A DNA stretch of 64,000 nucleotides, taken from the NCBI GenBank assembly GCA_003104995.1, contig PQAO01000026.1, positions 186,001-250,000 of the forward strand. The letters run 5' to 3'. The notes under the pieces are model-generated. The model searched no databases. It was not told where the DNA came from and worked only from the letters and a program-made list of their open reading frames with translations. Positions 1 to 7,911 of this stretch are shown here, piece after piece. The position numbers and the translations under genes are program-made. Source of the stretch: Dehalococcoidia bacterium (GTDB lineage Bacteria > Chloroflexota > Dehalococcoidia > Tepidiformales > Tepidiformaceae). Positions within the stretch are counted from its first letter, which is position 1; each line of letters opens with the position of its first letter.

Positions 1-52
1 TGATCGGGGTGGGGTGGACTCGGGCCGCTCACCCGATTCTGAATCTGAAAAC

Positions 53-139
53 TGGTGCCGAAGGTGGGATTCGAACCCACACGAGCTTGTGGCTCAGCGG
101 TTTTTGAGACCGCCGCGTCTGCCATTCCGCCACTTCGGC
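53..139 (-). tRNA. tRNA-Leu (anticodon CAA)
   Basis: Read on the minus strand, the 7-bp acceptor arms GCCGAAG and CTTCGGC pair, with A as discriminator and an encoded CCA end. The anticodon stem GCGGT/ACCGC holds a seven-base loop whose central triplet is CAA, reading UUG leucine codons. A long variable arm and a standard T-arm (GTGGGTTCGAATCCCAC) fit a class II tRNA-Leu. No integrase gene or split copy lies beside it. Confidence 0.96.
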
Positions 140-389
140 CAGTACAGCCCATCATACGGGTTGCGCGCTCAACGGGCCGGTCGATACGCGCCAGGGAGAG
201 CTCCGGGGGCGACCGGGCGGCGGGACGCCCGCGGCGGAACCAGGGCGGCCGGGTGGCCGCGATGTCTCCGAGAACGCCGGTCATCATCGGTCGTGATACT
301 GTTCCTCTGGTGACCGGATATATCGTCATCTAACGCTGGCGTGTCTCCGGGGCGAACCCCCTACCGACAGCCAGGGGTGAGTGGGCGCT

Positions 390-1433
390 ATGCGAATTCA
401 TCGATGGATCGGCGGGGTGACCTCGGCCACAGCCCTGCTTCTTGCCGTCACCGTTGGGAGCGGCGCTCATCCTCCGCACGCCGTCGCCGATGAGCCCGTC
501 TCCCCGGTTTACTGCGCTCCGGATGAGCCGCCACCGGCCCCGGCCGTCAGTTTCGCGCAGACGACGACCCACATCCGCGTTTATGCAGGACTCCCCTTTC
601 GGGTGGTTGTGCCGGGCCTTGCCTACCTCACCGGGTCGTCACCCGCTGCGCCACCCACCGAGGGCCTCAGGGAGCTGCGGGCGGCGCTCGCCCATGCGAT
701 AGCGTCAGCCAGCACGCCCGGGGACTTCGCCTTCGCCGTTACCGACCTGCAGACCGGCGAGCACATCAGCATCCACGGCGACCGCATGCAGCGCGCTGCA
801 TGCGTGATGAACCTCTTCGCCATCATCGCCGCGCTGCGGGACGTGCAGGCCGGGTTCTTCCCGCTGGACGACGTAGACGCGCTCATCCGCCGGACCATCT
901 ACGCGAGCGACGCAGTCACGGGACGGGCCCTGTACGAGAAGCTCGGCGGCGGCGACATCGTGGCTGGAGTCGGGCGGGTGCGCGAGCTGCAGCGGGAGGT
1001 GATCGGGATGCGTTCGACCTCACTCGACCATCCGCCGGCGTTCCCAAACGAGTCGCTGGGACTCAGCGCTGACAACCTCATCACTGCCGATGACGCGAAC
1101 CTGGCGCTTGAGGCGCTGTACCACCGGCACCTGTTGAATGAGGAGCTCACGGCGTGGCTGATCGAGGCGATGGTCGGCGTAAAGCCGGGGCTGAACTACC
1201 TTACCGCCGCGCTTCCCGCGGAAGCGACCGTGAGCCACAAGAACGGCTTCGTTCCGCTCTGGGACGGGTACGTCGACAACGATGTGGCCATTGTGCGGTT
1301 CGGGCCGGACCGGCGGTACGCGTACGCGGTATCGTACTTTTCGGAGGCCGTCCCGGTGCAGTATGCGGACATCCCGCTCGCCCAGTTGCTGGTGCGGATG
1401 ACATGGGAGCATTTCCGCACGGCGTATCGCTGA
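390..1433 (+). CDS. Secreted serine beta-lactamase-fold protein lacking catalytic SxxK (probable pseudoenzyme)
   Basis: The protein has about 347 residues, with an N-terminal signal segment followed by a proline-rich stretch. From about residue 90 it resembles the class A beta-lactamase/transpeptidase fold: the sequence around the nucleophile (AACVMNLFAI), an SDA triad where class A enzymes have SDN, and HKNG where they have KTG. The nucleophile Ser is Cys and the general-base Lys is Asn (CVMN instead of SxxK), so beta-lactam hydrolysis is unlikely. A structural or ligand-binding role is possible but inferred. ATG at 390 is preferred over GTG at 381 because the AGGGG ribosome-binding site (373-377) is too close to the latter. 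Confidence 0.72.
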   Translation: MRIHRWIGGVTSATALLLAVTVGSGAHPPHAVADEPVSPVYCAPDEPPPAPAVSFAQTTTHIRVYAGLPFRVVVPGLAYLTGSSPAAPPTEGLRELRAALAHAIASASTPGDFAFAVTDLQTGEHISIHGDRMQRAACVMNLFAIIAALRDVQAGFFPLDDVDALIRRTIYASDAVTGRALYEKLGGGDIVAGVGRVRELQREVIGMRSTSLDHPPAFPNESLGLSADNLITADDANLALEALYHRHLLNEELTAWLIEAMVGVKPGLNYLTAALPAEATVSHKNGFVPLWDGYVDNDVAIVRFGPDRRYAYAVSYFSEAVPVQYADIPLAQLLVRMTWEHFRTAYR

Positions 1434-1473
1434 GCAGCCCGCCAGTGCGGGGCAGTGCCGCTGGGACTAAAGC

Positions 1474-1643
1474 GTGAAGGCCGCTAAGCGGATTGCAGCC
1501 GTGTTGGCCCTCGGGGGAGTTTTCGTGGGCGTTTGCTGGCGCCCGGTGCAAGGCCGTTCGTCCCTGTCGCGATCGACGCGCCGATGAGCGAGTTCACGGC
1601 ACTGGCCGGCCGGTACCCGCTGTTCCGGGTGGACCCTGCCTGA
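1474..1643 (+). pseudogene. Possible frameshifted remnant of a small exported protein
   Basis: GTG at 1474 opens a lysine-start, hydrophobic, signal-peptide-like reading frame that stops at 1585-1587. A second frame overlapping its end continues with protein-like sequence (RPFVPVAIDAPMSEFTALAG) and stops at 1641-1643. The two frames together look like one short exported protein broken by an indel near 1550. The stretch is too short for family assignment and may be non-coding. Confidence 0.25.
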
Positions 1644-1681
1644 GGACGCGACACTCCCTGCCACCCCCTACAATCTCGCGC

Positions 1682-2284
1682 ATGTTGTTCAAGTCGAGGT
1701 TCTGGCCCGGTATCGCGGACGGCTCCATCACGGTGACGTTCCGCCGCTGGAAGCGGCCGCAGGCGGTGGCGGGGCACGTGTACCGTACGCCAGCGGGGCT
1801 GATTGCGGTCGACTCCCTGGCGGTGGTCGCGGCCGGGACCATCTCCGACGACGAGGCAAGGCTGGCGGGCTACGAGACTGCCAGGGGCCTGGCCACCGAC
1901 CTGCGTGGCGATCCAACGCTGCCGGTCTACCGAGTTGCGTTCCGCCGTCTCGACGGCCCAGACCCGCGGGACGAACTGGCTGCGGCGGACGCTCTCACCG
2001 TTGATGACACCGACCAGATTCGTGAGCGGCTGGCACGGTGGGACCGTGCGAGTCCCTTCGGGCCGTGGACCCAGGCTGCGCTCCAGCTCATTGCCGAGCA
2101 TCCCGGGCGACGGGCGGGCGACCTGGCGGCATTGCTGCGCCGCGACACTCGGTCGTTCAAGCTGGATGTGAGGAAGTTGAAGGCCCTCGGGCTCACGATC
2201 AGCCTGGCGACCGGGTACCGGCTCTCCCCGAGGGGCGAGGCGTTCGTGGCCCGGGTCAATTCCGCACCAGCCAGACGAAGTTAG
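1682..2284 (+). CDS. ASCH/PUA-like domain protein
   Basis: The protein has 200 residues. The N-terminal 60 or so residues (FKSRFWPGIADGSITVTFRR, then a PAGLIAVDSL strand) look like an ASCH domain, a beta-barrel related to PUA that binds RNA or nucleotides. The C-terminal half (about 115-195) is helical and ends in a winged-helix-like part (ALQLIAEHPGRRAGDLAALL, then KLKALGLTISLATGYRLSPR). ATG 1682 is chosen because upstream sequence in the same frame is not protein-like. The 3' end overlaps the convergent ktrA gene by 4 bp. Domain assignment is by pattern, and the function is unknown. Confidence 0.65.
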   Translation: MLFKSRFWPGIADGSITVTFRRWKRPQAVAGHVYRTPAGLIAVDSLAVVAAGTISDDEARLAGYETARGLATDLRGDPTLPVYRVAFRRLDGPDPRDELAAADALTVDDTDQIRERLARWDRASPFGPWTQAALQLIAEHPGRRAGDLAALLRRDTRSFKLDVRKLKALGLTISLATGYRLSPRGEAFVARVNSAPARRS

Positions 2285-2928
2285 CTGCCTGCCCTGCGGA
2301 GCTGTTCGTCATCGCCCGCGATGAGCCAGACGTCACCGGGTTCGACGACCACTTCGCGGTCGGGCCTGAAGGTCACGACGTCATCCCGGATCAGGGCCAG
2401 CAGTACGACGTTATGACGTGTGAACGCATCGAGCGTCCCGAGGTTCCTGCCATGCGCGGAAGCAGGCGCTTCCAGCTTGGCGCATCCGAAAGTCGGGCCG
2501 AGCGAGAGATACTCGCCGAGGTGGCTCGACGGGCCAAGCGTGTGGGCCAGCCGGATGGCAGCCTCCTGTTCGGGGTTGACCACGATGTCGGCGCCGGTGA
2601 GACGAAGAGCCTCGGCGTGGTCCTTCGTGCTGGCTTTCGCGACAACGTGCGGGAGTTCCAGCCGGCGCTTCAGCGTGAGCGTGAGCAATACGCTGGTGGC
2701 GACATCGCTGCCGATGGCCACAGCGACAGAGTCGTACGTCTCGAGAGCCAGCGATGAGAGGAACTCGAAATCGGTGAGGTCGCCGGCCGCGGCCAGGGTG
2801 GCTACTTCCGCGAGATAGTTCACTCGCCCACTGTCCGCGTCGACGGCAAGGACCTCCAGGCCCATGCCAACGAGCTCTTCCACGAGCTGTGAACCGAACC
2901 GGCCAAGACCCAGGATGGCGACTTTCAC
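2281..2928 (-). CDS. ktrA: Potassium uptake regulatory subunit KtrA/TrkA (RCK domain)
   Basis: The protein has 215 residues, the usual size of a KtrA-type cytosolic ring subunit. The Rossmann motif GLGRFG at residues 7-12 and an acidic residue ending beta-2 (AVDAD) form the RCK-N nucleotide-binding domain. An RCK-C/TrkA-C domain follows from about residue 135. It should gate the KtrB channel in response to nucleotide. It is the third gene of a minus-strand operon, starting 3 bp after the upstream ktrB stop. Confidence 0.9.
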   Translation of the reverse strand: MKVAILGLGRFGSQLVEELVGMGLEVLAVDADSGRVNYLAEVATLAAAGDLTDFEFLSSLALETYDSVAVAIGSDVATSVLLTLTLKRRLELPHVVAKASTKDHAEALRLTGADIVVNPEQEAAIRLAHTLGPSSHLGEYLSLGPTFGCAKLEAPASAHGRNLGTLDAFTRHNVVLLALIRDDVVTFRPDREVVVEPGDVWLIAGDDEQLRRAGS

Positions 2929-2931
2929 GGG

Positions 2932-4323
2932 CTAACCGAGCCTCAAGCTATCTGAAGGGTGGTGGTACCGGAGCTTCCGGCGTGGCTTCGACATGTAGAG
3001 GATAAGGAGTAGTGGGCTGAACCGTCCGAAGAGCATCGCCACGATGAGGACAGCGTGTCCAGCGCCTCCAAACGATAAGGTGCCCCCGGCACTGAAGCCA
3101 ACCGTGCCAACGGCGGAGACCGCCTCGAAAACGACATCGACGAACGCCAACTCGGAAGTCAAGGTCAGGGCCACTGTACAGACGAAGACCATGGCAACGT
3201 AGTACAGGGCGAGGGTTGTTGCCTGCTGGATGACAAGTGGCGGGATACGGCGGCCGAAAGCGGTTACGACTTCGCGTCCTCGCAGCGTGGCGACCATCAT
3301 GGCAAGCAGTAACGAGAACGCGGCAACCTTCAATCCTCCTGCCGCGGAGCCGGCGGCCCCACCAACGAACATCAGCCCCATGGTCGCGATCTTGGACTCA
3401 TCGGTCATCGCCCCAACCTCGACCACGCCGAAGCCGGCGGTTCGGTTCGCGCTGTGAAAGAGGGCGGCGACGGGGCGGTGACGCGCTTCGATGCCGCCGA
3501 GCGTGTCGTCGTTACGCCACTCGGCCATCCCAACGAAGATGGCTCCGGCGGCCAGGACGGAGCCGAACGTGACGAAGATGAGCTTCGAATCGAGGGGCAG
3601 CCGCCTGAACGACCGGCGGCGCATGAAGGTGACTATCGGCAAGAAGCCGAGGGCCCCCGCGGTAATCAGCACCGTGAGCGTAAGGAGAATGAAGGGGTTC
3701 GCGGCAAACGGGGCCATGTCGGCTCCGGTGATGCTGAAGCCAGCGTTGTTGAAGGCCGAGATGGAGTGAAAGAACGCCCACCACAGGGATTGGCCGGGAG
3801 GTGTGCCGTCCAGTATGAAGGCCACAGTCAGCACCGCTACGCCGGCCACTTCGAACACAAGGGAGAAAAGGCCGACTGCCTTCGCGAAGGAGAAGGTCTC
3901 TGTCATGCTGGGCGCACCGTAGTAAAGGCGCAGCATGTTGCGATCGCGGAGCCCCATTTGGCGCCCCATCACCCAGAGCACCACCGATGTTCCCAGCATG
4001 TATCCGAGTCCCCCGACCTGGATGAGGACCAGGATCACGACATGCCCGAAGCCACTCCAATGCACGTGCGTGTCGGCCACGATGAGCCCGGTCACGCAGA
4101 CCGCGGATGTCGCGGTGAAGAATGCTGTCCGCGGGGGGACCCAATCGCCGGAGTCGGATGCGAACGGCAGCATGAGCAGGAGGGTCCCGACAACGAGCAC
4201 GGTTCCGAAGCCAGCGGCAACCTGGGAGATCCCGCTCCCAGGACCCCGGAGCCTGGGGCGCACGGCCATGCGCCGGCTGAGGATGCCGGTGGCGGCTGCC
4301 TGCCGGCCGGTGGTGGCGGTCAT
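2932..4323 (-). CDS. ktrB: Potassium transporter KtrB/TrkH, copy 1 (shortened third pore loop)
   Basis: A membrane protein of about 463 residues with four M1-P-M2 repeats typical of KtrB/TrkH potassium channels. Filter-loop signatures are visible as AVCVTGLI, SAFNNAGFS, HSANRTAGF and AVGTVGFSA, each with the filter glycine. The third loop lacks one residue compared with the neighbouring paralogue (HSANARTAGF) and with the usual family pattern. It lies between the second paralogue (2-bp gap) and ktrA (3-bp gap), so all three are almost certainly cotranscribed. ATG 4323 is used; an internal ATG at 4269 would match the paralogue's start better. Confidence 0.9.
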   Translation of the reverse strand: MTATTGRQAAATGILSRRMAVRPRLRGPGSGISQVAAGFGTVLVVGTLLLMLPFASDSGDWVPPRTAFFTATSAVCVTGLIVADTHVHWSGFGHVVILVLIQVGGLGYMLGTSVVLWVMGRQMGLRDRNMLRLYYGAPSMTETFSFAKAVGLFSLVFEVAGVAVLTVAFILDGTPPGQSLWWAFFHSISAFNNAGFSITGADMAPFAANPFILLTLTVLITAGALGFLPIVTFMRRRSFRRLPLDSKLIFVTFGSVLAAGAIFVGMAEWRNDDTLGGIEARHRPVAALFHSANRTAGFGVVEVGAMTDESKIATMGLMFVGGAAGSAAGGLKVAAFSLLLAMMVATLRGREVVTAFGRRIPPLVIQQATTLALYYVAMVFVCTVALTLTSELAFVDVVFEAVSAVGTVGFSAGGTLSFGGAGHAVLIVAMLFGRFSPLLLILYMSKPRRKLRYHHPSDSLRLG

Positions 4324-4325
4324 CT

Positions 4326-5666
4326 CTAACCCAACCTCACGCTGTCGGTGGGGCTGTGGTAAGTCGGCTTCTTTCGAGGCTGGGACATGTACAGCACGAG
4401 CATCAACGGGCTGAACCGGCCGAAGAGCATCGCCACGATCAGGACGACGTGCCCGCCGGTCCCGAATACGGGTGTGCCGGCGGCACTGAAACCGACGGTC
4501 CCCAGCGCCGACATCGTTTCGAAGAGCGTATCGAGGAACTCCTGGTGGGACGTGAGCGTGAGCGCGAGTGAGAAGCTGAAAACGAGCGCGACAAAGTACA
4601 GCGCCAGCGTTGTCGCCTGCTGGATGATGGCCGTGGGGACCTGGCGCCGAAAGACACTCACCTCTTCGCGGCCGCGAAGGGTCGCGAGCATCACCGCGAA
4701 GAGCATGGCAAAAGCACCTACCTTCAGGCCGCCAGCGGTGGAGCCCGCCGCTCCGCCAACGAACATCAACCCGACGGTGAGGACCTTCGACTCATCGTGG
4801 AGCGCGCCGACGTCAATGGCGCTGAAGCCGGCTGTGCGGGCGTTGGCGCTGTGGAACAGCGCCACAACGGGGCGGTCTTCTGCCGGGACGGCCCCCAGGG
4901 TCCCATCATTACGCCACTCGAACACGCCGACGAAGAGCGTTCCCGCTACAAGCAGCGCGGCCGATGTCGAGAGGATCAGCTTGGAATCGAGCGGCAGGCG
5001 CCGGAACGATCGCCGGTTCTTCAGCATCAGGAGGGGGATAAAGCCGATTCCCCCGGCAACGATCAGCGTGGTGAGCGTGAGCAGCACCACCGGGTTGCCT
5101 GAGAACGGCGCCATGTCGGCGCCGGTGACGCTAAATCCGGCGTTGTTGAATGCCGAGACTGCGTGGAAGATGCCCCACCAGAGGGCTTCGCCGGGGTCGT
5201 GCCCATCGACGAGGAACGCAGCGGTGAGGATGGCCGCGCCGGCGGCCTCGAACATGAGCGTGAACAGCGCAACGCCGCGCGCGAAAGACAGCGTCTCTTT
5301 CATGCTGGGGGCGCCGTAGTACAGCCGCAGCATGTTGCGGTCCCGGAGGCCGAGCTGGCGCCCGAATGCCCAAAGGACGACGGTGGTGCCCAGCATGTAG
5401 CCGAGGCCCCCAACCTGGATGAGCAGCACGATTACACCCTCGCCGAAGGCGCTCCAGTGAGCCTGGGTGTCGTGCAGCACCAGCCCCGTAACACAAATGG
5501 CCGAAACCGCGGTGAAGACCGCATCGACGAGGCTTCCCCAATCGCCCGATTCGGACGCGATTGGCAGCATGAGGAGCAAGCTCCCGGTAGCCAGGACGAT
5601 GCCAAACCCGCCGAGGATCTCCGAGATGCCGCTTCCCGGCCCCCGGAACTTCCGGCGGGCCACCAT
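4326..5666 (-). CDS. ktrB: Potassium transporter KtrB/TrkH, copy 2
   Basis: About 446 residues, closely similar along its whole length to the next gene (shared RGPGSGIS start, LRDRNMLRLYYGAPSM loop, QPRKK/KPRRK end). All four filter loops are full length: AICVTGLV, SAFNNAGFS, HSANARTAGF, ALGTVGFSA. It is the first gene of the ktrB-ktrB-ktrA operon. The frame is open to 5783, but ATG 5666 aligns with the paralogue and gives the normal family length; upstream GTG starts cannot be excluded. Tandem duplication followed by divergence is the simplest origin. Confidence 0.88.
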   Translation of the reverse strand: MVARRKFRGPGSGISEILGGFGIVLATGSLLLMLPIASESGDWGSLVDAVFTAVSAICVTGLVLHDTQAHWSAFGEGVIVLLIQVGGLGYMLGTTVVLWAFGRQLGLRDRNMLRLYYGAPSMKETLSFARGVALFTLMFEAAGAAILTAAFLVDGHDPGEALWWGIFHAVSAFNNAGFSVTGADMAPFSGNPVVLLTLTTLIVAGGIGFIPLLMLKNRRSFRRLPLDSKLILSTSAALLVAGTLFVGVFEWRNDGTLGAVPAEDRPVVALFHSANARTAGFSAIDVGALHDESKVLTVGLMFVGGAAGSTAGGLKVGAFAMLFAVMLATLRGREEVSVFRRQVPTAIIQQATTLALYFVALVFSFSLALTLTSHQEFLDTLFETMSALGTVGFSAAGTPVFGTGGHVVLIVAMLFGRFSPLMLVLYMSQPRKKPTYHSPTDSVRLG

Positions 5667-5890
5667 CCGGGTGACGTGCACCCCACTGGCCACCGGCCGT
5701 TCACGAATGCTCAAGGAATGAACCCACCGGCCACTTTCGAACCTCGGAGCCATCGCGGAGACCGCGTTGCCGCTCTGCAACACGCGGGCCCAACGGGGAG
5801 ACGCTGGCGCAGGACGATGGGCGCTAACCTAACCGACCCGGGGCTCAGCGACCACCGGGTGCGGCCGGGGAACGTTGCATCCGGGCGAGC

Positions 5891-6421
5891 CTACCCACCC
5901 TGGTTCAACAACACCGGATCAAAGCCCATCATTCCGCGCAGGAGGTTCACCTCGCCGCGGTGGCCGTTGAGGTGTATCACCAGGTGCAGGTTGATGGATT
6001 CGCCCAGCTTCTCCGTCCGCTCTCCAAGCTTCACCTCCCGCTCAAGATCCTCCTTCGAAGCCGACTCGAGGAATGCCACCGAAAGCTCGGCGACGCGCGC
6101 CTGGTATTCGCGGAACTGTTCGAGCGACGCGATACGAAGCGCAGCCGCATCCTCGGTGGTTTGGCCCGTCCCAAAGCCCTTCTCGGGGAGACCGGTCTTG
6201 GCCGCCCAGCCGCCGGTTTCCCACTCGGCGGGCTTCCCCTGGAAGATCTGTTGAAAGAACAGGTCCTCGATCCGGGCGGCGTGCCACATGCACCAGGCGA
6301 CCGAGTGGGATTGGCCTTCGGGAACGAAATGCAACTGGTGATCCGAAAGCCCTTCGGGCGCGCCCCTGAAGCCGCGATGGATGAAGTCCAGGGTCTGTTT
6401 CATGAAGCCAAGAGCATCCAT
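5891..6421 (-). CDS. DinB-fold (YfiT/DUF664-like) metal-binding protein
   Basis: The protein has 176 residues and a predicted four-helix bundle. Histidines that could bind a metal occur in the second helix (SVAWCMWHAARIED) and near the C-terminus (HLVIHLNGHRGE), the DinB/YfiT pattern. Family members are often thiol (bacillithiol or mycothiol) S-transferases or hydrolases, but the substrate cannot be read from the sequence. The family is unrelated to DNA polymerase IV despite the name. It is divergent from menF, with a 110-bp shared promoter region. Confidence 0.75.
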   Translation of the reverse strand: MDALGFMKQTLDFIHRGFRGAPEGLSDHQLHFVPEGQSHSVAWCMWHAARIEDLFFQQIFQGKPAEWETGGWAAKTGLPEKGFGTGQTTEDAAALRIASLEQFREYQARVAELSVAFLESASKEDLEREVKLGERTEKLGESINLHLVIHLNGHRGEVNLLRGMMGFDPVLLNQGG

Positions 6422-6531
6422 GGTGTACCTCCATTCGCAGCGGGACTATACGCGGGAACGCCCGAACCCGGCAGCGGGAGTGAGCCGCCGTACTGCCCGT
6501 AGCGGCCGGGCGCGATAGCCTGATCCACTGA

Positions 6532-7911
6532 ATGCTCGACGAACCACGACTGGACTCCGTCCGCGCTCAACTCGCCGGCACGTTCGCGTCCATCGCAGCC
6601 GGCCTGGCTTCCCCTTCGCTTGTGACTCTTCCGGTTCCTCATAGCGCATTCCAGGGAGCGGAAGCACCAGAACGCATCGGGCTGCTCCGGGCTGCAACCG
6701 TGATCTGGAGGCCGGCTGGCAGCGAGACTGTCCTGGCCGGGTTCGGCCGGGAGATGCGGCTCCATGGCCCCCGGGACTCATCGCTCCACGAGGCGGCCAG
6801 GGTCCTGCGGGACGCGACCGCTTTGCCCCGGTTGGATACTGCAGGAGGGCGCGCTCGGCCAGCCTTCTTCGGCGGCGCGCGCTTCGTTGCCGGGGGTAGC
6901 ATGCGTGACCCCGCCTGGGACCCGTTTGGCGGCTGGGCGTTCGTGCTGCCGCGCCTGTTGTTGGCGATCACGGGCGAGACCGTCGAAGGAAGCGTGACAC
7001 TCCGCCTGGAACCCCGAATGAGCCGTGCCGCCATCGAGGAGAAGCTCGCCGGCGACCCGCCGGATAGGCCCCCAGCCCAGCTTGTCCGGCCCGCCTGGCC
7101 GGCGGAATCTCCCGGCGCCGACTGGTGCGCCGTGGTCTCCTCTGCCATCGACGAGATCGCGGAGGGACGCTACCAGAAGGTCGTCCTGGCGCGTACGGCG
7201 GATGTCCAGCGCGACGGCGACATCGACGAGGGGGTCGTGCTCGATCGCCTCGCGGCGCGTTACGGCGGCTGCTATGTGTTCAAGATCGCCCAGGCCGGCA
7301 GCGCCTGGCTTGGCGCCACGCCGGAACTGCTCTGCCGCGTGCGTGGCGGGACCGTCAGCACCGTCGCCCTCGCCGGTTCCGTGCCGCGTGGCGGCGACCC
7401 CGAGAGCGATGACGTGCTCGCCGCACGGCTGTTGAGCGACGCCAAAGAGCGGCGCGAACACGCATTCGTGGTCCAGGCGCTCAGGGAGGGCCTTGCCCCG
7501 TTCTGCAGCGCGCTGGACATCCCGGCCGAACCGGAGATCCTCCGCGTGGCGAACATCCAACACCTTCGGACGCCCATCAACGGGCAACTCCACCATAGCG
7601 AAGACGTCCTGACGGTGGTCGCGGCGCTCCATCCATCTCCGGCCGTTGGCGGCTCGCCGAGGGCCGAGGCGGTCGCAGCCATCGACAGACTCGAAGGCAT
7701 CGACCGCGGTTGGTATGCGGGACCGATCGGCCGCCTTGGGCTGGATGGCGACGGCGAATTCGCCGTCGGGCTCCGGTCTGGCCTGATTCGAGGGGCCACC
7801 GCGAGGTTCTACGCCGGCGCCGGCATCGTCCAGGGCTCGGACCCCGAACGAGAGTACGCGGAAACCGAAACCAAGTTCCGTCCGCTGCGGGAGGCCGTCG
7901 ATGGCCTCTGA
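6532..7911 (+). CDS. menF: Isochorismate synthase MenF
   Basis: The protein has 459 residues. The chorismate-binding domain fills the C-terminal half with the family signatures YQKVVLART, GATPELLC, LAGSVPRGGDP and SDAKERREHAFVV, and ends in AGAGIVQGSDPEREYAETE. It converts chorismate to isochorismate, the first step of menaquinone biosynthesis. It is the first gene of a six-gene operon and its stop overlaps the menD start by 11 bp. A salicylate-type isochorismate synthase is possible by sequence, but the men context decides. Confidence 0.93.
   Translation: MLDEPRLDSVRAQLAGTFASIAAGLASPSLVTLPVPHSAFQGAEAPERIGLLRAATVIWRPAGSETVLAGFGREMRLHGPRDSSLHEAARVLRDATALPRLDTAGGRARPAFFGGARFVAGGSMRDPAWDPFGGWAFVLPRLLLAITGETVEGSVTLRLEPRMSRAAIEEKLAGDPPDRPPAQLVRPAWPAESPGADWCAVVSSAIDEIAEGRYQKVVLARTADVQRDGDIDEGVVLDRLAARYGGCYVFKIAQAGSAWLGATPELLCRVRGGTVSTVALAGSVPRGGDPESDDVLAARLLSDAKERREHAFVVQALREGLAPFCSALDIPAEPEILRVANIQHLRTPINGQLHHSEDVLTVVAALHPSPAVGGSPRAEAVAAIDRLEGIDRGWYAGPIGRLGLDGDGEFAVGLRSGLIRGATARFYAGAGIVQGSDPEREYAETETKFRPLREAVDGL

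Noticed and set aside
53-139. tRNA-Leu as attachment site of an integrative element
   Set aside because: No integrase or duplicated tRNA 3' end is found near it; the accessory region begins 17 kb away.
381-389. GTG start at 381 for the beta-lactamase-fold gene
   Set aside because: The ribosome-binding site would be only 3 bp away; ATG at 390 has better spacing.
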